Of a stretch of 64,000 bases of DNA, positions 54,743-64,000 are shown in pieces. Both the position numbers and the translations under genes were made by a program. The stretch spans positions 6,448,001-6,512,000 of the forward strand of contig JASFXZ010000016.1 in assembly GCA_032209605.1 (NCBI GenBank), given 5' to 3'. The notes under the pieces are model-generated. The model searched no databases, was not told the DNA's origin, and was given only the letters and a program-made list of their open reading frames with translations. Each line of letters opens with the position of its first letter. The first letter of the stretch is position 1. The stretch comes from Mactromeris polynyma (taxonomy: Eukaryota; Mollusca; Bivalvia; Venerida; Mactridae).

Positions 54743-54920
54743 ACCTGCAGATCAGCTGTGAGTCCACAAACATTATCCCATATTTCATTAATCCTATATC
54801 CAGAGTACGAATGTACTGAAATATCACTAATATAATACCTAAGGTATTTTGCCTGACTATGTCCGACTATCAAAGACAGGATGAAATAAATAAACAGCAG
54901 AATGGATGATCCTTTGCAAA
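54743..54920 (-). pseudogene. Exon-like stretch resembling an SGNH/GDSL hydrolase start
   Basis: On the minus strand an open frame reads SSILLFIYFILSLIVGHSQA, KYLRYYISDISVHSY and SGYRINEIWDNV before a GTATGT donor-like site. GHSQ with a following hydrophobic strand and S-G-x-R-I-x-x-IW resembles block I of SGNH esterase domains found in invertebrate transposon-linked proteins. No downstream blocks were found, so it is a fragment or first exon. Homology is a reading, not a search result. Confidence 0.35.
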
Positions 54921-56067
54921 TGAAAATACAAGACGCTTATATGAACATCTTTTAACGATTTATGTCGAAAATATATCCCTAAATACTATAATTGTAAAAA
55001 GCCGTCAATGTTCAAATACCTTGAGTTGCTCAAATGTAAAAACGAACTTAATGGATAGTGCCGTATTTTCTGTTCTGTTTTGTACTTACATTTGATTTTA
55101 AAACAGGATAACTTTTGGACAAATATAGAAAAACCTTTAATGGATACGCTTTTTTGTTTCCTTAAAAAATAAAGAACTTAAGGGGGTGGCCGTAATTTTG
55201 ATAAAAAATGTTCCGACTTTTAGACAAAACTTTATAATCTTTTAATTCAAATAATTTCAAATTAAAACTTGTTTAGGAAAGCTACGAGGGTGCCCTCTAA
55301 TATGCAAAATAATGTTTTAAGATATCTTAAAGAATAAAGAAGTTAAGGGGGTAGCCGCGTTTTCCTTTCCTTTTTGGCCGCAATTTACGACCTGGCCTCG
55401 TTTTAAACCTGTCCTTCAATTTCACACACTTGAAATTTAAAAATATAGGCAGTCATTACGTAGTTGTTATATCAAATGATAAGTCTGATATTAATGAGAA
55501 AATCGTGTTTCCAAATTCTATATAATTCCCCCGCCCCTCTTTGATAAAAGAGAATATATATATTAATAATTAAAATTAAATCGCGATTTCGTGTTTATAA
55601 ATTCGGAGTGTGTAGTCAATACGCATCGTTTTGATGTTAATACCTTGCTTAAACACTTGTGTCACATAGTAGACCTTCATTTCACTGTCAAATTATTGTA
55701 GGCAAATTGCATATTTGTAAAAATCGTATCATCTTATCTAATCACCCGCTACAGCGGCTTCTCACCTTGTTAATCACCTCGTTAAGCGAGCACGCGTCAT
55801 TACGTAACACAGTCAACAAACATAACAATACATTGTCTTTATTGAAGCACTGACTCAAAGATTGAATTGATAAACCTTTCAAAATTCATTTATTATGCAA
55901 ATGATATTAGAACTCCATAATTGCCCTTTCCTCATGTCAATATAATGACAAATTAAAGGAATGCAATTTTCGAATTATCACATTTCATCATTTGATCTGT
56001 TATGTTTGAAATATAAATATATTTATAAAAAATAAAAATATTATCCAAAACAATACACTTATCTGAA

Positions 56068-56330
56068 ACACAGGGGTTGAAAAGTCTTCGATATAGGGGT
56101 TGAAAAGTCTTAGAAATAGGGGTTGAAAAGTCTTCAAAGTAGGGGTTGAAAAGTCTTCAAAGTAGGGGTTGAAAAAGATAAATGTAGGGGTTGAAAATAT
56201 TCAAACTAGGGGTTGAAAAGTCTCAACAGGTAGGGGTTGAAAAGTCTTGAAATCAGGGGTTGAAAAGTCCTGGGGTTGAAAAGTCTTCATTTGAAAAGTG
56301 GGGTTGAAAAGTCTTGGGGTTGAAAAGTCT
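56068..56330. repeat. Right array of GGGGTTGAAAAGTCT
   Basis: About twelve copies, inverted relative to the left array, most preceded by TA or TAG. Two have decayed ends (GTTGAAAAAGATA, GTTGAAAATATTC). Confidence 0.92.
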
Positions 56331-56502
56331 GTAAGCCTTATTAAACACATGCTGCAAGTAGCTCTTTGATCCATCTCTTTGCATTGTAGATTATTTCAAG
56401 AGCGAAATACAACTGACGTATACAGAAAACAATTTGCTTAAAGTCTGGTAATTATGTCTAGAGGGGCTGAGACGATCTCAGCTAACATAGCTTTTATTTC
56501 AG

Positions 56503-56686
56503 GAGGATTTCCTTACTGGTGAAATTAAGTGTTGCTATTGAAGAAGATGATAGTAATTTCCCGTTTAGAGTATTTATAAGCTTGGTATATTACTGGAATT
56601 ACGCTGTTATATTGACTTTTGTATGCATTACTGCAGTTATTTTTGTCGACAATGGTCTGTCATCAATTTACTATATTGATTGTTAA
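56503..56686 (+). CDS. Weak candidate terminal exon with a membrane segment
   Basis: After acceptor CTTTTATTTCAG a frame of 60 codons (56,504-56,683) runs to TAA at 56,684-56,686. It reads ISLLVKLSVAIEEDDSNFPF, then a hydrophobic helix (YYWNYAVILTFVCITAVIF) and SSIYYIDC. It starts 158 bases right of the large AGACTTTTCAACCCC element. No homology recognised. Confidence 0.2.
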
Positions 56687-57466
56687 ATATATGTATTTAT
56701 ATATTAGCTTTTGCACCATAATTAAAATGATGCATTCGTAATTTAAGTAAAAAATCAGCCTTGACGAGCGTTATTTATTATTCTAATTAAGTCTTATTTA
56801 TTTAATTATGCGTTCAAGTACTTTTAATACCCTTAATATACGTGTTATATGTCTACTTGTCGGGTATCTTTTTCAAACGTAGGTTAGTCAATTCAACTGT
56901 CATGTTTTTGATATTTTTCTTTTTTTATCATTAATTTTAATCTGAATTCAAAATTAGGATTTTCAATATTGAAATAAAGGATGAAGTTTATAGCTCAACT
57001 TGGCAAGTGTAGAGCCTTGTGTAACTCATTAAGGTACGCGTGTTTGTGTTGTGTTAATACATGTGCTAATGGAAGACCTATTCAAAAGCTGTTTCTTACA
57101 AGTCTATAAACACGACACATGCCCTTTTGTCACTCACAGTTCAAAGGTGGTACTCCCATTATTTCGTCCATATTTATGTATTGTCCCTTTTATTTTGTAA
57201 GTGTTTACTTGTGTAATATAGTTTGTGCTCATTGTGCTACTGATCTTTCTTTGTATCTTGAATGTAGCATTTCCTGCTCGACTTCTGAACATCATCATTC
57301 GACCACCAATATGGACACCAATACAATGTCCTTTTTCATTACATGTCATAAATGTTGCGAATTCCTAAGTATGTACAAATATGTAACAAGTAAACGAGCA
57401 ATAGAGATAACAGACATTCGGTATATCACTTTGTAGCTGGAAATGCAAATACGATGATAAAGATTG

Positions 57467-58163
57467 TACGGAGTAACACGATCTGGGTAAACAACTGTAA
57501 ATATCGAGTCATCGTGATAAAAACCAGAGATCATTGTTTATATAGGCGTTAGTTTGTTCCCTAACATAGATTACTTATAATTGTATTCACTATCAGTTTC
57601 ACCGCTAGTAATATGTCCTAATGGATAAGTGACCCTAGTCTAGATAAACACAACTCGTGTCATTTATGTAGAATTATTAAGATACATGTGAGATTTCCAT
57701 TTCCTATTTAGTTTCGTAAGTGAGTGCTTTCCGGTCACTATACGACTTTGTTATCACGCCAAAATGACTTTTTTACTTGATATATTGTTCATTTTAATCC
57801 CCCCCCCACGTTGGCCTATTGTTACCAGCTGTCTTGACCTGTCCTGTGATGAATTTCGCTTGATATAGTGTTCATGTTATGTTTTCCCCCCTTTCGGCCT
57901 TTTGTTACCAGCTGTCTTGCATTGTCCTGTGATGGATTCCATCCATTAACCACCTCCTGTTTGTCCTCATTAATTCTCCTAAGTTGTCCTTTATGGTCGA
58001 CCAGGCCATTCCTAGCGCCTCTGTACTCTTGCGTATTACCCGTGCATCTCCTCAAATGTCTGATGTTTTATGGACTATTGTTTTCCCGGGGGTCTGTGTG
58101 GGAGGTATTGTCTTATGTATGTGGTGTTCCCTGTAGCAACTTATTCTCTCTTTTAGTCTTAAA
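57467..58163. repeat. Segmental duplication, copy 1
   Basis: GGAGTAACACGATCTGGGT, CAGAGATCATTGTTTAT, ATAAACACAACTCGTGTCAT and AGATTTCCATTTCCTAT recur in order at 60,676-61,306. A further matching block is 59,078-59,205 against 62,085-62,213. Confidence 0.85.
57780..58162 (-). repeat. GGAACGCCACATAC repeat, copy 9
   Basis: Reverse orientation, with an internal doubling of the C-rich/TGTTACCAGCTGTCTTG segment, ending TGTGGTGTTCCCTGTAGCAA. Part of the segmental duplication. Confidence 0.78.
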
Positions 58164-58689
58164 GTTTACTTTGGAAAATGACGTGGTCCAAATATGGATA
58201 AATCAGATGCCAATGAAGTGACAGGGCAGATCAGCATATTCAATCTATACAGTGACAAGTTATGAAAGTATCAGTACAGACATCACTGAAATAATTCAAT
58301 TAGTATCACGTGATTATATTCCGTCTGAGTTATTTGTACAGCATGCCATTGCATACATCCAAATATGACAGCTGTCAGTGAAGAACAACATGTGGGGAAG
58401 ATCATTATTATTTTCCAAAGACATGTTTGGTACATCAATAGAATAGAAAATAAACATATTTCCTATTGATGGACTGATTATCGCCGACATCCGATTATAA
58501 ACTGCTTTCGAAAAAAGGTTGCTGTCATCGATACCGTTGGCAAATATTATTTGTCGAAGCGTTTAAATTGCCGTATCATCTTACTGAAAAATCGTACACA
58601 AAATGATGTCTTATTCATCAGACGTCCAACAAATCAGACATCCGGTTTGCGAGAATGTGACATAACCAACATGCAAACTTATAAAGTGC

Positions 58690-58800
58690 AAAGTGCCTTT
58701 GTTTTATGGATTGTTGTTATCCCGGAGGTCTGCGTGGGAAGGCACTGTCTTATGTATGTGGCGTTCCCTGTAGCTACTTATTCTCTCTCTTTTACAGCAA
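58690..58800 (-). repeat. GGAACGCCACATAC repeat, copy 10 (head)
   Basis: TTATCCCGGAGGTCTGCGTG, GGCACTGTCTTATGTATGTG and GCGTTCCCTGTAGC in reverse orientation; directly precedes CRE-bearing MITE copy 5. Confidence 0.72.
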
Positions 58801-58822
58801 ACGCTATACTGTTTTAAAGTAT

Positions 58823-59068
58823 ATATGAGCGCTGCTATGGGATTGACAACCTCTTCGGTAAGTGACGTCATTTCAAGAAAACGCAACATGTGATGTCTAT
58901 ATTTGCAAGCAGGAAACAATATTTACTTCCTTTGGTCACTTCGTTTCCATACTGCCATATGCGACAAATATTGCTTACTGTCAGTACATGGTGACGTCCC
59001 ATGCGACGTTTTCTGAAAATTACGTCACTAAAGGAAGTGATTGGAAATCGTACAGCGACGCTCATATC
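58823..59068. mobile_element. CRE-bearing MITE, copy 5
   Basis: Ends ATATGAGCGCTGCTATGGGA and ATATGAGCGTCGCTGTACGA (reverse complement of the right). AGTGACGTCATT in the left arm is intact; the right arm has drifted to TTACGTCA. Confidence 0.82.
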
Positions 59069-59224
59069 TATATAATATTATAATTAATATATTATATTCA
59101 TGTTTCATGACCCTGTGGGATAACCACGCGAATCCAAAGAATTTCAAAGAATACGGGTTATATAACAAGACAATCCGGCTTGTATAGGGACACAGAAAAG
59201 TGTCAAGAATTACAATTACCTAGA

Positions 59225-59450
59225 AATAACTAGGAGAATCGAAGTGGAATGTGAAGGAGGGGGGGATTAACGGATAGAAAAGATCCCAGGACAAGTCAAG
59301 ACAGCTGGCAGCAATAGGCCGAAACTGGGCAGGAAATAACCTGAACACTATATAAAGTGACATTATTGCAGTGGGCAAAGGGAAATATAAAATATATTCA
59401 AAACATAAACAGATATAAAAACCATACAGCGAATTACAGCCTTGGTACTG
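59225..59450 (+). repeat. GGAACGCCACATAC repeat, copy 11 (tail)
   Basis: Begins within the family (ATAACTAGGAGAATCGAAGT) and continues to ACCATACAGCGAATTACAGC. Head missing. Confidence 0.72.
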
Positions 59451-59962
59451 TTATTATGATTCATATTTTTGCTGTATATTCTTATAACATAAATAGCAAT
59501 ATTATTGTATAATTATTAAATTCACTTATTATGTTGTTCATTTCATAATCATACCATTTTTGGTATCAAAATTATTGTCATGAAATGTAGATTTCAAATA
59601 TGAATACTATATTTTAATATTTTATAATGCAGTTAAAGTTTTAAACAATTACAATTTATATACTAAAATCTAGTTTATATTATAGTAACAGATGGTGTTA
59701 AAATTTGATAGCTTCTCTAGGCTAAGCCCTATTATTATCTAATGGTTTGTTTTTATCACCTCTTTGTTCAAATGGCTTAGTCAATTATAAAAATATGCCT
59801 TAATACATTCCTGTCTGATTATCTATCAACTGTAGACTTCAAAATTACATAAATCAAAAGAAGTTTTATTTTAAACCTTGAGTAAAACTACCTGTATTTA
59901 GAAACCACCAGTGACAAGCTTGTCTCAAGACACTTTAAGTAGCGACATTTTCAATGTCCAGT

Positions 59963-60542
59963 ATCATTCTAGAACTGGACACTGAAAATAAACATTATAC
60001 TTTGTACTTGAACAAGTCTTGTCATCTGTTTTACAGGTATGTTATTTTTATCAATATTATACATTTTTCTATTTTTACTTCTAAATGAAATGAACATTTA
60101 ATTAATTCTGATATACATAATTATTCTTATGAGTTTGTTTGCATTTTTGATGTGTATGACATAAGTATATTTTTTGATGTATTAAAATACAATGTTATAC
60201 ACATGTTTACTTTAATTACGTTTATTCATTGGAGTATGTAATGATAAAGAATATTTCTTGTTTTATTACTATACTGTATTAAGACATCTAATTAAAGTTA
60301 AATGTATTTGTAAGATGTGCTTTATTTGGTGTAGATGTACTACTTTTCAAGTCGTTATGGTACCCTCACTAGCTAAGCGATATTCCCCAAATATGCTTTT
60401 AAACGACTTGAACTGTAATCACATATACCCAAATATAACACATCAATTAATTATTATGTAATATTAACATCATTCTAGAACTGGACACTGAAAATAAACA
60501 TTATACTTTGTACTTGAACAAGACTTGTCATCTGTTTTACAG
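59963..60542. mobile_element. 74-bp direct repeats flanking 432 bp
   Basis: ATCATTCTAGAACTGGACAC through CATCTGTTTTACAG occurs at 59,963-60,036 and 60,469-60,542 with one mismatch. Could be a tandem duplication or a tiny terminal-repeat (TRIM-like) element. No primer-binding site or target duplication was identified. Confidence 0.6.
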
Positions 60543-60675
60543 AGAATAGCCTGACCCCCGCTATATAGGAACCTTGCACGCGTACACTATTTCCAATAGT
60601 GCGCTATACGTAGTATCGCGGATAGTACGGACAAAACGAGGCCGAAAACCCTTCATAATACTGTCAGTAAAAATA

Positions 60676-61306
60676 CTGGGAGTAACACGATCTGGGTGAA
60701 CAACTGATAGTATCGAGTCATAGTGATATCCAGAGATCATTGTTTATTGAGGCGTTATTTTGTTCCATAACATAGATTACTTAATAAATAATTGTATTCA
60801 CTATCGGTTTCACCGCTGGTAATATTTCTAATGGATAAGTGACCCCAGTCTAGATAAACACAACTCGTGTCATTTATGTAGTAGAATTTTTAAGATAAAT
60901 GCGAGATTTCCATTTCCTATATTTATTTTCGTAAGTGGATGTTTTCCGGTCACTTACAACTTAATTATCACGCCTAACTGAATTAGTAGGCCATGTGCAA
61001 TTATTTTACTTGATATAGTGTTATATGTTATTTTCTCCCTCCTTTCGGCCTTTTGTTACCAGCTTTCTTGAATTGTCCTGTGATGTATTCCATCCATTAA
61101 CCACCTCCTGTTTGTCTTCATAAATTCTCCTTAGTTGTCATTTATGGTCGGCCAGGCCATCCCGTGCTCCCATGTACCCTTGTGTATACCCGTGCCTGAT
61201 GTTTATTGACTGTTGTTTTCCCGGAGGTCTGTGTGGGGAGGTATTGTCTTATGTATGTGGCGTTTCTCTGTAGCAACTTATTCTCTCTTTTAGTCTTAAA
61301 GTTTAC
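60676..61306. repeat. Segmental duplication, copy 2
   Basis: Partner of 57,467-58,163 at an offset of about 3.2 kb; ends in a GGAACGCCACATAC repeat in both copies. Confidence 0.85.
61015..61302 (-). repeat. GGAACGCCACATAC repeat, copy 12
   Basis: Reverse orientation; TTTTGTTACCAGCTTTCTTG through GTATGTGGCGTTTCTCTGTA. Duplicate of copy 9 by segmental duplication. Confidence 0.75.
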
Positions 61307-61458
61307 TTTGGTAAACACAAAACTTTCGTTTCAATTGCCGTATCATCATACAAATACTTAACATATTGTGTCCAAAAACTTCATGACTAAATATGTCGCA
61401 TGCAAAGACGTTGTCCGTCAGTAGTAAAGTATCGAGTTTATTAATTCTGGTCAGAAAT

Positions 61459-61634
61459 ATACAGTCGGACCTCGTTAATACGACAAACTCTTATCCGAAT
61501 ACTTGGTATCATCCAAAATAAAGGTCCCTATGTATCTTTTAAGACAAAATTGAAACGGGCTATTCGAAACCATGTATTATGCGAACTAAACTTTCGGACT
61601 CGATGAATTCGAATGGACTAGGTCCGACTGTAAA
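61459..61634. mobile_element. CAGTCGGACCTCG-family MITE, full length
   Basis: ACAGTCGGACCTCGTTAATA ... GGACTAGGTCCGACTGTA, about 175 bases, with TA at both borders. Serves as the undisturbed reference for the nested copy at 26,596. Confidence 0.75.
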
Positions 61635-62084
61635 ATGTCAGGCAAAAAATTGCCATCGTTATTAAACACTTTCAGTAACTTTGATCAAAATATTCCGCTG
61701 CATTGTTAAGTGAATATATTTGTTTTCGCCAATTTTGGACAACTCACGTATATTCCATATACATACTCTTTGAAAATCTACACTGAGACCTAATAAAGCG
61801 AATAAATACATTTGTATGTTGGTTTGATGTTAATAAAATAAAATAACAATACTTAACATGAATGCTTGCCATGTTTTGAATTAGATTAAAGAAGAAACGT
61901 AACTGGGAAGGCAAAACACTAACATATTGATATATTTGTAGATATTATTAGTGTATCGCTTCAAGCGTATTTTAAATTATCTGAATTGCCAAACTTATAA
62001 GTATATAAAGTTCGACATTTACATGTCTAGGACAACCAACTTTGCTGAACAATTCGTACACAAAATGTTAACGTTTAGTATTAG

Positions 62085-62213
62085 AATTAATATATTATAT
62101 TCAAGTTTCATGACCCTGTGGGATAACCACGCGAATCCAAAGTATGTCAAAGAATACTGGTTATATAAGACAATCTGGCTGGTATAAGGACAGAGAAAAG
62201 TGTCAGGAATTAA
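62085..62213. repeat. Segmental duplication, distal block
   Basis: CATGACCCTGTGGGATAACC, ACGCGAATCCAAAG and GAATACTGGTTATATAAGAC match 59,078-59,205. Confidence 0.8.
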
Positions 62214-62219
62214 GCGAAC

Positions 62220-64000
62220 CAGTTGAACAATGTCAGAAACTAAGCGAATCAGTCATTGTGTATGACAACCAAGAATGCTGTCTGAAATATCTGATATATA
62301 GAAGAGATTTTAATTGAATATGTTATTACGAAACGACTTATAGAAGAGTATTTATCGTTCGGTACAAATGAACACATAACTTTATCGGTTACCAAAATGC
62401 TTTCTAGATCAATAATTTCAATAAGTCACGAAAGTTTGACTATCAATAAGTTTCGATATTCAAGTCTCTACATGTGGAAGTAGTAATGTTGTGTATTAAA
62501 CTGGATCATCGTCGTTGATTCGTGAAGGGAATTTGATCTGGAAAAAAATCACCGGTTACATTGTCTTGTTTTTTCAGACCAGAGGCTGGCTATGAATCAA
62601 ATCTACTGAGTATAGTATTTTTCCAGAACGTGTAAGTGTATTTGACTGATCGTGTCTCTCCCATACTTCACAGCACTGCCAATTCCCGCTTTTTTGAAGA
62701 CACATCCCCATTACTAGAGGTATTAATATTTCGGTCATGTATTCCTGTTGCCTTTGTAATTGTTTACTTGTATGTGTATGTTTTCATGTCACTTTCTGCT
62801 TTTCCAATTTCTTTTCTTGTGTCCCGTTTGATATTGTAGTTGTGCCCCTTTTTCATGTCTTCTAGTGCTTTGGCATTTGTATTTTAAGTATCTTACATGT
62901 CCGCATGTATGTTTTGGTTTGATTTATTGCTATCTTCAATGAATACGTGCTTTCATGTGCTGTTCCCGAATCTTCTCCACCTTAATTTTAATCCTTCGGT
63001 CCCCTAATCCTTCTGTCCCCATTTCAGTACTTCAGGGATTTATTGTATACCTCTCATAATGCTTATTTCGCTTCGTACCCAAATTATTTGTGTGGGGAAT
63101 GTTTCAATTACAAACATAAGTATAAACATTTTATTTGTAATATGTGCGTATGAAATGTTATGTATATTATATCATCGTTGTAGTTTTTGTTCCATTTTGA
63201 TTGAGGACACTTTCAATGATTCGCCTTATTGTCACATTGTTGGCACACTGTTTGATATGCTATGCAGGTACCGGTCACTTTCAGGCCGGTATGTACATGT
63301 GGTCAGTATTACTATCAGTTAATCAAAATTCCATTCTTCCCAAAGTTGTGTTGAAAGGAAATTAAATAGTACTAAGTTCATACTAACGCGTATGTGAGTG
63401 ATTGCGTGTTCATTGTCTTCTAAAATAATCCACAAGACATATGAAAGGAATAAGTTTTGCTAGTTCTATGGCTTTATTTAGGGAACGATAGAAAATCGCT
63501 AATCTCGTTGTAAATAGTCCGGAAGATATCATTTGATATTGTACGAAAACTAGAGTACGTACGTCTCACGCAATAGGAATAGACATTATTCTGGTGGTTT
63601 TATCTAGAAATTTCTAGGATTATCCTGTCTAGACTACAATAGTTACATAAAGATAACATCATTATAGGCCTCTTGATCCATTTTAAAGCCGGCAAAATTC
63701 ATGTTCACTCCAGAATAGTTACTGGTACCAGTGCAATGTCCAAACGATTGTAATCGATTGATGATTTGATCTATGTTAGCTTGAGAATGTAGGTCTGTGG
63801 TTCAAACAACGGAACATAAACATAGAAAATGGAATAGGGACTGGCAAAGAATGTTTTCTCTCCTAGGCTTGTCCTGTTTTTGATGCCTATTCCCTTTTTG
63901 TTCCCTCCTTGTTCTACTCTCCTCAAATTGTTTTCGGTAGCCAGACAATTCCTTATGCCCCATCCCATGAGTTTTTGCCCTTACTCATTCTCAACTCAAT
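62220..64000. other. No feature seen
   Basis: AT-rich sequence without recognised repeats or exon-like frames. Confidence 0.4.

Larger units (their letters stand above)
54162..55078. mobile_element. Inner element with TACGGCACTATCC inverted ends
   Basis: CAGAAAATACGGCACTATCC then ATTAAGTTCGTTTT at the left; at the right the same sequence inverted (AAAACGAACTTAATGGATAG, TGCCGTATTTTCTG). Arms of about 34 bases are nearly identical. It carries the hydrolase-like stretch and a tRNA-like fragment. About 90-bp direct repeats (ACGCATCGTTTTGATG ... GACCTTCATTTC) lie on either side. Confidence 0.75.
53765..56337. mobile_element. 2.57-kb DNA transposon with mirrored AGACTTTTCAACCCC arrays
   Basis: The ends start GGTATCG and, inverted, GGCTTAC, both followed by AGACTTTTCAACCCC; 18 of the outer 22 positions match. 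The left 180 bases hold seven full and one worn motif copies; the right 265 bases hold about twelve, all in the opposite orientation. Exact TTATTAAA lies outside both ends. No long transposase frame is present, so it is non-autonomous or gutted. Repeated sub-terminal motifs are typical transposase-binding sites; the hAT assignment rests only on the 8-bp duplication. The middle holds a second inverted-repeat element and a direct repeat (54,076 and 55,617). Confidence 0.8.

Noticed and set aside
53765..56330. CRISPR-like look of short repeats with spacers
   Set aside because: Spacers vary from 0 to 20 bases, the two arrays are mirrored and define a transposon with a target duplication, and the DNA is animal nuclear.

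Overview
The window is nuclear DNA from a multicellular animal, AT-rich and crowded with transposon remnants. Coding sequence is split into short exons with standard GT/AG introns. The protein families and the mix of small inverted-repeat transposons, tRNA-derived SINEs and LINEs fit a marine invertebrate, most likely a mollusc (perhaps a bivalve). The species is an inference, not something the sequence proves.

Layout. 1-5,140: the 3' half of an L1/Tx1-like LINE on the plus strand, split by an intact 2.9-kb LINE in the opposite orientation. 5,254-8,730 (+): the last three exons of an SLC6 sodium-coupled transporter; its earlier exons lie left of the window, so the LINEs sit in one of its introns. 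8,800-19,200: intergenic, with miniature elements only. 19,239-39,241 (-): a complete 15-exon gene for a secreted-start, multi-pass membrane acyltransferase-3 protein of the NRF-6 (nose resistant to fluoxetine) family. All 15 exons join in one frame, giving 817 residues. The catalytic-type histidine of the R-x10-H motif reads as glutamine. Its introns hold a 1.4-kb minisatellite, a SINE, nested miniature elements, a decoy copy of an exon start, and inverted-repeat elements touching or nearly touching several splice sites.

39,300-64,000: gene-poor. Two good candidate exons of an unrecognised plus-strand gene lie at 47,823-48,036 and 49,637-49,792, with weaker candidates near 44,774 and 56,503. 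This half also holds LINE 3' ends, two kinds of SINE, a roughly 3-kb tandem segmental duplication (57.4-62.2 kb) and a dozen-copy unclassified repeat shared with the left half.

The most unusual structure is at 53,765-56,337: a 2.57-kb element flanked by an exact 8-bp direct repeat. Its ends carry mirrored arrays of a 15-bp motif (AGACTTTTCAACCCC). Inside it is a second inverted-repeat element carrying an exon-like stretch that resembles the first block of an SGNH/GDSL hydrolase.

The two recognised genes (SLC6 transporter and NRF-6-like protein) point towards each other and share no evident regulatory link beyond being neighbours. All homology calls are from reading motifs; no database search was run.
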